Source: Ephemerocybe angulata (taxonomy: Eukaryota; Basidiomycota; Agaricomycetes; Agaricales; Psathyrellaceae). From it: a stretch of DNA of 64,000 nt. The DNA lies in contig JAACJK010000058.1 of NCBI GenBank assembly GCA_013368325.1, positions 1-64,000 of the forward strand. Reading direction: 5' to 3'. The position numbers and the translations under genes are program-made. Below, one piece after another: positions 12,001 through 22,270 of this stretch (the stretch's first letter is position 1; each line of letters starts with the position of its first letter). Under the pieces are notes generated by a model that worked only from the letters and a program-made list of their open reading frames with translations, did not search any database and was not told where the DNA came from.

Positions 12001-13905
12001 GCGTGGAAAAAAGGATGGCGTACCACGACAAGCCAAGTGGGACTTGGCGTGAGGTTTTGGTATTTTTGGAGCTCCGGGAAATGGGGCTGAGACGAGGGCC
12101 GAGGCGGGAATAGTGGCCGCTGCTATTAGGTCGTAAGTGTCTGGAAGCGACGTTGGAGGTGGGATTACGTTCCGAGAGCAGCTAGGTGGCATGTTGACGG
12201 TCCGGAGAACGATATCCTAAGGATAATGAAGACCAGAAAGAAGATGGTGGAGCTATTGTCGATGTGGGCCCTGGGGGCCCGGGTGTCTGGAGTGTGTGAC
12301 CTTGGATGACTGTGGCCGTTGTCCAACAGCTGTGCACTCGGAGGGCCGTGCTGAGGTGATTCCGTGGCCCGCGTTCGCAGATTCGAGTTGGGAGACGCGT
12401 CACGCCTGGGATATGTGGTGGTCGAGCACTGCGTCGTGGTGGGTACGCTGGCCGGGTGTGAGGTTGGGATGGTTCGCACGCAAACTTGAAGTGTAGTGTT
12501 AGAGTTCGCAAATTCGATTTTTGGGCGTCCGGGAAACTTGTTGGACGTGCGATCGTCAATGCAGGTCCGACGTGAAATGTTGAGTCGGCCGCATACCTCA
12601 CTGGGCCGCGTGGGTGTAGGCTCAGAGCTCCGAAATCAGGGGTTTGCACGTCCGGCGAGTGAGAGGTGAAGGCGGCTGTGATGAATAGGCTCCAGTAAGT
12701 CCTCATTCTGGTGACGAAATAATGCACGCACATTCCGGAAGCGTATAGCAGCATGTGTTGCCCATGGGGAGTTGCTTGTTGGCCTTGCTTATCCACGACT
12801 GACGGACGAAACCCTGGATAATGGAGACTGTGAAGTCACTGGTTTGTTGCTCAAAAAACCAGATGTGGACTTACAAATATAGTGCGGTCTCGAGAGACCT
12901 CTGTCCCATCCGTGACTTGGCTTGTAGCAGGCTGAGGCCTGAGCCCCTCGAATGTGAACGGTTCATAGGGGCGGTTCGACTCCAAGCAGCGGCGGTCCGG
13001 CGGAAGGAAGGAAGGAAGGAAGGGTGTGGATAGCGTATACGTTTCACCCTGCGGCGAGCCCTGCGGCTGTCGACGGGATTACCAATTTACCCAATTGACT
13101 TGAGCTTGAAATGGAACCGAAATATATTTTCTGACTCGGAACTCGGGAGACGCTTGGCATACGTACGTACATGGTACAGGGGTGCAAATTGGAACACGCT
13201 ACGCCCCCGCGCTACTATCCCCCTACTCTGTTCAAAGCTGGCCACCGTATTCATATCTTGAGCCATCGTATTGCGTCAAAATTCTAGGGTAAGACTAGTC
13301 AGTTGTATATTCAGACAGCCTGGAGGAAAGGCAAAAAAGCCGGACACATTACCCGTTGTGGAAGCGAGCCGGGACAGATTAATTCAGGGATGCAAGCAAC
13401 CATATTGAAACCGAAAGGAAATTTCGAGGGTGGAGGGGAGTCCGCTGGATTCCCTAGAGGACACTATTCACCCCAAGTGCCAGTTGGGATGAATATACCT
13501 CTGGGGGCCAGAGGATAGGGAACGAGGTAGAGTAATACGAGGAGCAAGGAACAGAGAGCGTAAACACAGCGGGAGGTAGTACGTACAGGGAAGACAGCCG
13601 GGATGGCCGGTTGTTAGCACAGGGTCTGGTCCGTGCGCGGACACGAAGGTATAAAGGACAGCAAATCTCGTTTCCATTCCCCCAACGAAGGGCTTATTGA
13701 CGCTCCGAGGGATACTATGACTGAGCTCTGCACGATCTTCAACAGATGTGTATCCTCAGTCATAGTAAGGGTTGCACCAGTCTGAAAAGCCTGAATAGAT
13801 GTTTTTTGAAGTAAATAAGTTAGCTCTTTTTTCAACTTTTAGCCCCAAATGGTAATTGTTCACCTATAAAAAGCAATTCCCGACAAACGGCGGCGAGCGC
13901 ATCAC
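9086..13905. other. Gene-poor left part of copy B
   Basis: Counterpart of 1-4771. A 204-codon minus-strand open frame (12182-12796) exists here but is split in copy A by single-base differences. It resembles nothing I recognise and is rich in Arg, Pro and Thr. I do not call it a gene. Confidence 0.5.
13713..13767. repeat. Inverted repeat with 13-base arms, copy B
   Basis: Exact counterpart of 4579-4633, with the same arms and spacer, downstream of the second dehydrogenase gene. Confidence 0.7.
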
Positions 13906-15398
13906 CTACAAACAACGTAAAGCACAAGGCATAGGCTCCCCAAGAGCGGCCGCGAGAGCGTTATTCGCAGCCAACGAAGCCATGTCCACCCACGTCTCGT
14001 TCGTCGCACTCCCAATATGAGGCAAAATCACGCATCTAGATTTATCCCGTCAGAAAATCCCTCCAGCAGATAAACTCAGTGATGAAGGTAGTTTACCTGG
14101 GTTCGCGCACCAACGGATGATCTGCAGGGATATTAGGCTCTCCTTCAACGACGTCCAGCCCAGCAGCCCAAATCCCACCCTCCTTCAACACTTTGGCCAA
14201 AGCATCCGAATCCACGAGCGTCCCCCGGCTAGCGTTCACCAGCACACCCATCTTCTTCATCTTGCGCAGGAACTCCTCGTTGACGACATGGTACGTCGAC
14301 GGGCCCCCAGGTGCGAGGACAAACACAACATCACTCTCCGACGCCACGGTATCCAAATCTACCCTTCTAACCGATGTCAACCCCAGACGATCAGCCAGCT
14401 CCTTGTCGCTGTCGTCGTTCGAGCCTTGTCTCGTTGAGTGGGGATTGGCACCGTAGACGCAGCGGGTAAAGCCAAAAGGGACGAGTCTAGCCAAGGTGGC
14501 TTTGGCTATACGCCCAAAGCCGATGAACCCTGCTGTGCGTTGCCTGGAGGGGCTGGGGGCACTAAGTTGGGGGCCGCAGAAAAGGAATGGAGCCCAGCTA
14601 AACTGTGGCCACTGAGCGACGGGTGAGTTTCTAAGCTGGAGAGATGCCAGATATATTAGCCTACATTTCCTTCATTGACGAGTGCAGAAGTCTGCTTCGC
14701 GTTGCGCCCTGCCATTAGTGCGAGCATGATGCAGACATCGGCGACTAGAAGGCGGGTGTGAGTATGGCTAAGTACCTGAAAGGCGTGTATTACCTGCTTC
14801 AGTCAGGACATCGGGGGTGTATCCCAATGCGATTGATCGCTTGGCGAGCTCCTGGACATCGACATGCTCTGTAGCGACCATGAGATCGGACCCAGCACAG
14901 CCAGTACTGCTTACCGTAGCCAACCGACATCGTCGAAACCGCACGCAAACCCGGGCCCGCTGGAAGTAAATGTCACCTCCGAAGCATTGAGAGCCATCTC
15001 AACCAGTAACCTACCAGCATCAAGTACCTCCGCATCGATCTACAGCAGTCACCCTCTGATCTGCCCAGACGGATAAGGAATGTCGCCTACCTTATCAGAG
15101 ACCATGATCACCAACGCAGCAGCCCCTGTCGCGTTCCGCAGGAGCCATTCCCTGTCACAGGCCCGATCTTCTGGCCACACCACAAGCTGCGACAGCCGCA
15201 GTTAGCTAAGGTGAAGTATATGTGGCGATCGCGTGCACCGCTTACGTCGATCTCTGTTCGACCTTCGAGGATTGGCATGACATCGGGGCCAAGGTTCCGA
15301 GTCACTACGATCTTGTGTTTCAATCTGAAATGTGACTCGGTTGATTGGCGTATTGGAGTCCATCCAGCAGTTAGCACTTACGATGGGCTTTGTGACAT
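13906..15398 (-). CDS. D-2-hydroxyacid dehydrogenase, GRHPR-like, copy B
   Basis: Second complete copy of the 361-aa dehydrogenase, with the same nine-exon structure and the same motifs: GFGRIAK loop, [10 protein letters not shown] with the catalytic Arg, [19 protein letters not shown]. Every coding exon I compared is identical to copy A. The only difference noticed within the gene is one extra A in the last intron. It lies 1.3 kb upstream of cyclin B in divergent orientation. If the duplication is real, the fungus has two genes for one protein. If copy A is an unmerged allele, this is the single locus next to cyclin B. Confidence 0.92.
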
Positions 15399-15659
15399 GT
15401 TCTGAGGCGCTGGTGTTGGGTCGGAATGAGAGAGAGCGGGTGGTAAGGAGATCCCAGTGCATCAAAAGAATCCAAAAAGAATTCGAATTAGGCAACTCCC
15501 AAGACGCCCTCAGAAGCAGCTCACTGTAGTCCCACGATTCCTCGCAATATTATGCCCTTTTCTGCATACCGTGAAGTATATGTCTCTCCATAGGTTCTGC
15601 TGCTCGTGTATACAAAGCTGAGGAACGAAAGCCTGCAAGTGCGAAAAGTCCAGCACACA

Positions 15660-15732
15660 GATGGCAGATAACATTTCCTAAACCGTGAGTGTGGGGTTAG
15701 CACGTGGCTGTGCCCCTATGTTATCTGCCATC
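15660..15732. repeat. 73-base inverted-repeat element at the copy B boundary
   Basis: Same 15-base arms as 6529-6601. The core differs by one substitution. The two copies of the large segment diverge four bases after the right arm. Confidence 0.7.
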
Positions 15733-15736
15733 CGCT

Positions 15737-16362
15737 AGCCCCGGGGGTTGCTAAAGCGTCAAAATATACCGATAGAGGATGTATAGATAGCCAGGATAAG
15801 GGGTAAAGCAGTCTTTAACTCCTGGGTGTAGGTACGGTAACCTCCAGGATGCCCGATCCAATACTTGGCATTCTTGGTGCTACCAGCCGGACACGATTCA
15901 GATGGCAGGGCTCCTGTGCCTGCCCGTGAAAAAGGCCGTCACGGTGTCGGGTATTTCGAAGGTTTTATTAGCTTACTGAAACGCTGGAATAGGCTCCTAG
16001 GTAGAATGTCTATCCTAGTTGTACTATTCACTGTATGGATGACCTATCTTTGCAGTGTACATAGCGATATAGACGGCGCCAGAAGTGCCCTCAGAGAAAG
16101 GCTTGCAGCCCTAGGGTAGATCTACTATGAAGTATGCACATTGTCAGTCCTTACTGTATATTAGAAGAGGGTACGGGGAACCCTATCTCGACGGCTGGAT
16201 GTACAACGTTAGATCACCTCCGCGGCGCAACCAAAATTTGATAGATTGAGGAGAAACCCCCGGTTTAAACTGTGCTGTTGGTTTCTTAGCTGCTTCATTT
16301 GCCAGAGAGTAGTACTACAGCATGCTTGGGCACAACGGTCAAGAGCGACACATATCCACCCA
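15737..16362. other. Unique spacer between repeat B and the cyclin B promoter
   Basis: About 620 bases with no counterpart at the matching place in copy A, which has only about 140 unrelated bases. It has one 84-codon plus-strand open frame (15865-16119) with a hydrophobic stretch but no recognisable domain. No terminal repeats or target duplications were found. Confidence 0.5.
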
Positions 16363-16726
16363 GCGGCGGGCCGCTCGCGATCCGAGTTCCATATCGGGAA
16401 TGGCGTCGCGCCCACGGTCACTCGCGACGAATCCAAGCGGTTCGTGCAATGCCCCCAAAAGAGCTCTCATAGTCCCCATTTCAACGCAATAGCTAGATGC
16501 ACTCACAATAGATATTTGACCCCAGTCTGACACGTCCTGAATAAACGAGGCGACATGAATGGAGCTGCCCGCAAGAAACACCCCCACGTGATTTCTAGAC
16601 GCGTTGCAATGGCTTGTTTGTCGTTCACGTGGAGTTGGGTATAGTCGCCACCGAGCTTGTGCCCATCGTCTTGAACCGCAACGCCATCGACCGCACACCC
16701 AGCCACCATGGCCTCAAATATACCCG
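16363..16726 (+). repeat. Cyclin B promoter block, intact copy
   Basis: Homologous to 6747-7109 at roughly 90% identity. It spans the region immediately upstream of cyclin B plus its 18-base first exon. An unrecognised minus-strand open frame (16339-16698) overlaps it. Conservation of the block may reflect promoter elements rather than coding. Confidence 0.8.
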
Positions 16727-18847
16727 TACGTCTCCGCCTCACAGCATGCCCACAAATCGATCGCAACGAACCCCGCTCATGCAACCTTTTTTTCAGACCC
16801 GCCGCGTGTTGCGCCCATCCAGAGCAATCGTATCCGTCAAGGAGAACGAAAACGCCAACGCAGCCCGCACCTCCCGCCTCGCAACCCGCGGAAAGGCCCT
16901 CGCCTCCGGGCCCACATCGACCGCAGCCCCCAGCGGCACCACCGGCACGACAGCAGGCATGCGCCGCACCACCTTCGCCTCCCGAGCCAAGACCCTCGAC
17001 ACCGGCGCCACCTCCTCCAAAACAGCTGCAGACGCCGGCGACAAGCAGCCCGCAGTGAAGCGCAAGCGCGAGGCATTCGGCGAAGTCGCCGGCGGCAACA
17101 AGGCCCCCGTGCGCTCGAAGGGCAAGGAGAAAGAGAAAGATTCCTCGGCGAAGGAGTTCGATGGCGTCGTCCTCAAGGCCAAACCCGTCTCATCGCGCCA
17201 GCCCCTCCGCACGGTGGCCTCGAAGCAGATCGGCAAGCCCAAGGAGGGCTCAGTGGAGGCGGGTGCGAGCAAGGTGAAACCCGAGAAGGATGTGAAGGAG
17301 GCTGCTGTTGCGAAGCCGGTCGTCAAGTCCCGAGACGAGAATGCCATGCACATCGACCACGTCGCTGTCCCCGCCCCTGCCGCCGCGGACCCCATGCCCA
17401 GTCTCACTGTTCGCCGGTCCCTCGTTGTTTCCCATCAAGAAACCAAGGTGATCGCACCCAAACGCACGGAAGGCGCCACCCGGGTCCACCGCACCCGCCG
17501 AGAAATAGAGCAAGACGAGGAGGAGGAGCACCGCGTCTTCAAGAAGCGTCGCACGTCGTCAGATGCCCCCGAGCCAGAACCCCAGCCTGAAGAAGTGGAG
17601 GAGGAGGACCCCGAGGCCGCGCTGCACGCCCGCCTGGAGGCCGAGATGGAGGCGTTCGCGAACGAGCCCGAGGTGGATCCCGAGCACTCTGGCTGGGACG
17701 ACCTTGACGCCGAGGACGGCGACGACCCGCTCATGGTCAGCGAGTACGTCGTCGAAATTTTCCAGTACATGAGGCAGCTCGAGGTACGTGGCTTTGACTT
17801 CTCCCTTTTTTTTACCTACGCCCCTTACTTACGTTCCTCCCAGATCAGCACCATGCCCAACCCTAACTATATGGAAAGCCAAAAGGAACTTGCGTGGAAG
17901 ATGCGGGGCATCCTTACCGACTGGCTGGTCCAAGTCCACGTCCGCTTCCGCTTGCTCCCGGAGACCCTGTTCCTCTGCGTCAACATCATCGACCGCTTCC
18001 TCTCCGCGCGTGTCGTCTCGCTCGCCAAACTGCAGCTCGTCGGCATCACCTGCCTCTTCATCGCCGCCAAAACGGAAGAAATCGTCGCCCCCGGCGTGGG
18101 CCACTTCCTCTCCGTCGCCGACTCGTCCTACACGGAGTCAGAGATCCTGCAGGCCGAGCGCTATGTCCTCAAGACTCTGGACTGGAACCTGAGCTACCCC
18201 AACCCCGTCCACTTCCTGCGCCGCGTCAGCAAGGCGGACGACTACAACGTTACTGTGAGGACCCTGGGCAAGTACCTCCTGGAGATTGGATGCCTCGAGT
18301 GGAGGTTGATTGCCGCCCCGCCCTCCTTGATGGCCGCCGCCGCGATTTGGCTCGCTCGCCTCGCCTCTGGATTTGAAGACTGGGTGAGTGGCACACTTCC
18401 TTTGTTCTCGTTCAAGGAAGTTTCTTATGTTTCTTGTCTCGCCTTTCTAGACTGCAAACTTGGCGCACTACTCTGGGTACAAGGAGAGCGCGCTGATCCC
18501 CACCGCCAACTTGATGTTGAACTACATCTTGAAGCCTATCCGCCACGAGGCGTTCAGGAAGAAGTACGCCGGGAAGAAATTCCAGAAGGTAAGCCACCCC
18601 CACCCCACACTAGCTACCCTACCCTATCGATCGCTTCCTGGTTTTCTGACTGACATCTCTCTCTTCGTAGGCGAGCGTGTACATGAGAGAATGGGCGCTT
18701 CAGAGGTGGCCTGGAGACCACCACGTCGACCTCTCGCGCGAGCTGCCCAGGATCAAGGCCCTGATCAAGCTCCACAGGGACATGGCGGAGCAGGGCTACG
18801 AGCACGAGGAGAACGCGGATGGAGATGAGGAGACCTTTGCGAGGTAG
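16708..18847 (+). CDS. G2/mitotic-specific cyclin B
   Basis: B-type cyclin, the regulatory partner of Cdk1 at mitotic entry, destroyed by the APC/C. Five exons join in phase to 619 aa: 16708-16725, 16797-17783, 17844-18383, 18451-18588, 18671-18847. The start is set by the CCACCATGG context, the intron after codon 6, and a KEN box at residues 21-23 (VSVKENENAN). A minimal RxxL destruction motif is at residues 8-11. The long N-terminal tail (about 300 aa) is rich in Lys, Arg, Ala and Glu and likely disordered. The cyclin N box begins near residue 355 with MRGILTDWLVQVH, and the C-terminal cyclin fold follows with the ANLAHYSGYKES region. A longer frame open upstream from 16614 runs through intron 1 and is not the true start. 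Confidence 0.93.
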
Positions 18848-20085
18848 ATGATTGAAATGCGCTGATTGTGATATGACACCCCCTATTCCTAAACCCCCGA
18901 GCCACCCCTTCGCCCGCCTTTATCGGTGTCGTACCTCCTCGCACTTATCTTCTTCTCCCTCAATTCTATCCCACCCTCCCTTTCCCTTTCCTCTGAATCA
19001 TCTAGTTTCGATCTTTTCTAAACTTTGGACGGCAGACAGCGAAGATAAACAAACATACAGACTGACCGTAGACGTCGGTCGTCTGGCTTCGAGGCGCGGG
19101 GTGTTTTCATTCAACCCGTTTTTTGGAGACTTGCGGCCTGGCATTTTCTTTTTCATTCATTCCTTCAATTGATTCAAATTTCTACTGCATGTTTTACTAG
19201 GACCTCTTCCTTGGCTTTCTTCGTTCGTCCGTTCGCTCATTCGCACCAATCGCACTTACAGTGACACACGGGAGCCGAGTCTTTTATTTAATCATTATCA
19301 ACCAACCTTCTTCGCTCATCGTTACAGGCAAAACACCCTTCTATTCCACCCACTGTCGTTCACACTGGCATCATCTACCTTGCGCTCTTTCTTCCCCTTA
19401 GTAAGTTAGTATACTGGGGGGCGTTCGTTGTCTACCGTGTTGGTTGTTTAGTGTTTTCGAGTATGTTGTTGCCGGTTTTTTTTCGTTTCGGTTGTCTGTC
19501 TGGTCGTCCGTTCCGTTCTGTTCTGTTACGCTCTTTTAACCTTTTAACCCTGCATGTGTCGTCGTCGTCTCAATGTATAATATATCAGCAATTATTTTGT
19601 ATCGTGAACTGGGGGTTGAACTGAGGAGATTGATCGTCTAGCTGGATCCTGATTCCTGAGCTCCTCTGTGACAGGTGCACCGGGTTTCTATGAACATTGA
19701 ATATTGAGCAGGCGCCCAGCGTTATGTATGGAAATTTAGATTGATCGCGATCGCTCCTTGCAATTGCGAGGCTGACTCTTGGGTGACACGAAAACGGACT
19801 ACATAGGCCCAGACAACCAGGGGCTGGGTGCGACCATACAGGAGTTCGCAAAGGTCTGTCAGCCCCTATTCTTTTGGATGGGTATAAAGACTGGGCTTGC
19901 AGAGGACCGAAGCCATATCAAAGTCACCTTCTTCCCTCCGAGTCCTCGAAGCTCTTCAGCAGTGGCTGACCATATTCTTTTTCACCTGTCCCCATGCCGT
20001 CTGCTATCCTCAATCAGTTCAAGTTGGACATCCTCCGACATCACCTCTTAACATACTACTCCTGTCGAATACGGTCGCATTCCTT
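18848..20085. other. Cyclin B 3' flank and intergenic DNA
   Basis: Pyrimidine-rich sequence with no supported gene. An AT-rich stretch at 19574-19600 (ATGTATAATATATC and neighbours) could serve 3' end formation. A TATA-like TATAAA near 19883 is followed by a short ATG frame at 19994, running into the repeated exon unit at 20086. Confidence 0.45.
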
Positions 20086-20245
20086 TTCGACGGCGCTACC
20101 CCGTGGTCTCGGAGCGCGGTTCCCATACTCTGGAGCTGGGGTATGTCTGTCCTCTGTCTGACCCAACACCTGTCGTTCAACGCTGACAACGGTTCCCCTC
20201 TCCGTTCAGCGCAAACTGACCCATATGGAATCAAGCATCCTCAGC
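20086..20245 (+). repeat. Orphan exon repeat, unit 1 (interrupted)
   Basis: First of three related units. In one frame it reads GATPWSRSAVPILWSW, then a GTATGT...TTCAG intron, then AQTDPYGIKHPQ, where the CACTA transposon cuts in. The unit resumes after the transposon at 21809 with LRGVGTSLT. The product is unknown to me. Confidence 0.65.
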
Positions 20246-20923
20246 CACTATGAGCCATATACACGGGTAAATTCACCGGGTGCTCACCGGGTACCCCTGG
20301 GCATTCCCTGGCTATCCCTGGGTGTTCACTGGATCGGTGGGTATTCACCGGCACCGTTCCCTGGCCATTCACTGGGTCAGATCTTTGGGAAATACAGCCC
20401 ATGAGTTGTCACTGGGTGCCCCTGTTTTACTGGCCAGTGACCTCGAGCCTCTGAATTGCCAAGTTCGTTTAGGCGGAGCTCCAAATTGGTATGTATATTT
20501 ATCGCGAGCGGTGTGTCATCCCCTTGCTCTCCGCTCCTTGACCTCGCCCTTCCTTTCAGCGTCTTGTTACTCAACTTGAACCCGCCAACCTCCAATTTCG
20601 AAGGAAGCGCCTCAGCTGTACCTCAGCGAAAACCGCCGTGGGTCAAATATCTGTTTCTCTCAATTGGGCTGCTGACCGCTAACCGCCGTTGAGAATCGAG
20701 ATGCACTTTGAAGACCTGGCGAGTCGCCAACGGTCGCATACTTTCTTGGCGTTCAACTAGAGGGGAGGTATAACAGGATATGATGATATGGTGCGTGTAC
20801 TAGACCATCGTTAGAGTACTCGCCATTGCTCATTGATTTATATTCATACTACGATAAGCTTTGGAGCTCGATGTGCCCGCCTAAACCGCCCGCATGTCGA
20901 GTACGTCACTTTCATCTCATTAG

Positions 20924-21190
20924 CCAAGGCAGCGTGCAAGATCGCACAGGTGAGCTCGACTTCCCTGTTGTGCTCATCGCCGTCGTCGTCGCCGTTGTTG
21001 GCACTGATGTCGTTAATTAACACTTAACAATCTGCTAACGCATTTCGTTTCGTAGACTGCGACTGGAGCCGTGAAGAAGCCACATCGTTTCAGGCTCCGT
21101 ACCATCGCTCTGCGTGAGATCAAGAGGTACCAGAAGAGCACGGAGCTCCTTGTCAAAGCTCCCCTTCCAGAGGCTCGTAACGCCGCTCCA
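20924..21190 (+). pseudogene. Histone H3 fragment captured inside the CACTA element
   Basis: Two exons, 20924-20949 and from 21056, are separated by a GTGAGC...TTCGTAG intron. They translate to AKAACKIAQ and then [20 protein letters not shown] followed by [14 protein letters not shown]. This matches the middle of histone H3, from around the ATKAARK region to the STELL region. Key H3 residues are changed. After LLVK the KLPFQRLV coding sequence survives only in a shifted frame, owing to a two-base loss. The N-terminal tail and C-terminal half are absent. Transduplicated gene fragments are known from CACTA elements. Keeping the intron implies capture from genomic DNA, not from cDNA. Confidence 0.85.
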
Positions 21191-21318
21191 CCCGCACTTC
21201 TACAGCCTTACCTCTCATCTTCCATGGCGGACTCGGCACCTATGATCGATATGGCGCGTACGACGGAGGGGAAGAAAAAAGAGTCAACCACCTATCCTTG
21301 TCGACACCCTTTTTGAGA

Positions 21319-21347
21319 TGTACGATGTAGGCGGCCTACATCGTACA
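21319..21347. repeat. 14-base-arm palindrome inside the CACTA element
   Basis: TGTACGATGTAGGC and its exact complement flank a single G. A third partial copy of the arm (GGCGGCCTACATCGT) follows at 21359-21373. It could be a relic of another small insertion or a structural feature of the transposon. Confidence 0.7.
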
Positions 21348-21840
21348 CCTTAAAAAAGGCGGCCTACATCGTTTGGGGTACCCGTAGAATTCTGTACTGT
21401 ACATTCACTGTAATTCACTGCCTACGTAGTATGAAATATGAGCAAATTGTCTGGTCATATCAATTGTGAGCACAAAATACCATTATTTCCCTGGCTGTAC
21501 CGTAGGGCTGACACCCGGAGAATGTCACTGGATATGCCCATGGAAATCCCAGGGGTACCCAGTAAAACTCACCGGAAATTGCGTCTTTACCACCCTCGAC
21601 GGACGGGTAAATCTGTTGGATTAATGTCCGTTTCACCGGGTCTGTTCACTGGGCTGATTCCAGTACTTTTTGCTGGGGAATCCAGGCAAAATCCAGTAGA
21701 AACCCATTGAAACTCACCGGGTATTCCAGTAAATTCCGGGTGCAAATCCGATGACTTCCTGTGGGTCCCACCCGGTGACTTTCACCGTGTATATGGCTCA
21801 TAGTGAGCTTCGGGGTGTGGGCACCAGCCTCACCTTCAAG

Positions 21841-22026
21841 TTCTACGGCGCTACCCCGTGGTCTCGGAGCGCAGATCCCATACTCTGGAGCTGGGGTATG
21901 TCTGTCCTCTGTCTGACCCACACCTCTCGTTCAACGCTGACAACGGTTCTCCTCTCCGTTCAGCACAAACTGACCTAAATGGAATCAAGCATCCTCAGCT
22001 TCGGGGTGTGGGCACCAGCCTCACCT
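21841..22026 (+). repeat. Orphan exon repeat, unit 2 (intact)
   Basis: About 186 bases, highly similar to unit 1. It reads YGATPWSRSADPILWSW, an intron starting GTATGTCTGT, then AQTDLNGIKHPQLRGVGTSL. It contains CCTCAGCTTCGGGG without interruption, so it records the pre-insertion target site of the transposon. Confidence 0.7.
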
Positions 22027-22152
22027 ATCATGATGATCCAACAACACGTTTTCCTCGCTTTTCGATCCTTCAAAATGGGCTAATTACTTCGAAAGAAATA
22101 GGCTGGCTTATTATTTCATGATCCCGGTCGACTTCCCAGGTTCACAATCCTC

Positions 22153-22270
22153 ATGTCCCGGAGCTGGGGTATGTCTGTTTCAATTGCAGATCCTGACCCA
22201 GTCCTGACCCTCCTGTTATTTTAGCGCAAACTGACCTAAATGGAATCACGCATCCTCAGCTTCGGGACAT
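22153..22270 (+). repeat. Orphan exon repeat, unit 3 (partial)
   Basis: A shorter, more diverged unit keeping the SW codons, a GTATGT...TTTTAG intron and then AQTDLNGITHPQLRDMG. Conservation of splice sites across all three units suggests a formerly transcribed gene with duplicated exons. Confidence 0.6.

Larger units (their letters stand above)
9086..15736. repeat. Large direct repeat, copy B
   Basis: Second copy of 1-6605 in the same orientation. It is about 46 bases longer, mainly through single-base differences in the first 4.2 kb plus insertions near 10070 and 11288. The right boundary follows the inverted repeat at 15660-15732. The left boundary is given only as far as the window allows comparison, so the true repeat may start further left. 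Confidence 0.95.
20246..21805. mobile_element. Non-autonomous CACTA (EnSpm/CMC) DNA transposon
   Basis: The element starts CACTATGAGCCATATACACGG and ends with the matching complement CCGTGTATATGGCTCATAGTG. The terminal inverted repeats continue imperfectly for about 35 bases. The 5'-CACTA end is the hallmark of the CACTA superfamily, and the 3-base AGC on both sides (20243-20245 and 21806-21808) is the expected target duplication. Both ends contain many degenerate TCACCGGG/CACTGGG/CCCAGTG motifs (20270-20440 and 21510-21790), the subterminal arrays that CACTA transposases bind. No transposase is encoded. The interior holds a captured histone H3 fragment and a palindrome. Unit 2 of the surrounding repeat preserves the uninterrupted site. 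Confidence 0.88.

Noticed and set aside
12182..12796. 204-codon minus-strand open frame in repeat copy B
   Set aside because: The same stretch in copy A is broken by single-base indels, and no domain is seen. It is too weak to call a gene.
16614..16707. In-frame upstream extension of cyclin B from 16614
   Set aside because: Reading through would translate intron 1. The CCACCATGG at 16708 with the 18-base exon and 71-base intron gives the expected N-terminus with a KEN box.
16604..17590. 328-codon Arg/Pro-rich open frame overlapping cyclin B
   Set aside because: It is the alternative frame of a GC-rich, Lys/Arg/Ala-coding exon of cyclin B and has no domain of its own.
20246..21805. Interpreting the repeat pair around 20.2-21.8 kb as an LTR retrotransposon
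   Set aside because: The terminal repeats are inverted, not direct. The CACTA ends and 3-base duplication indicate a DNA transposon.
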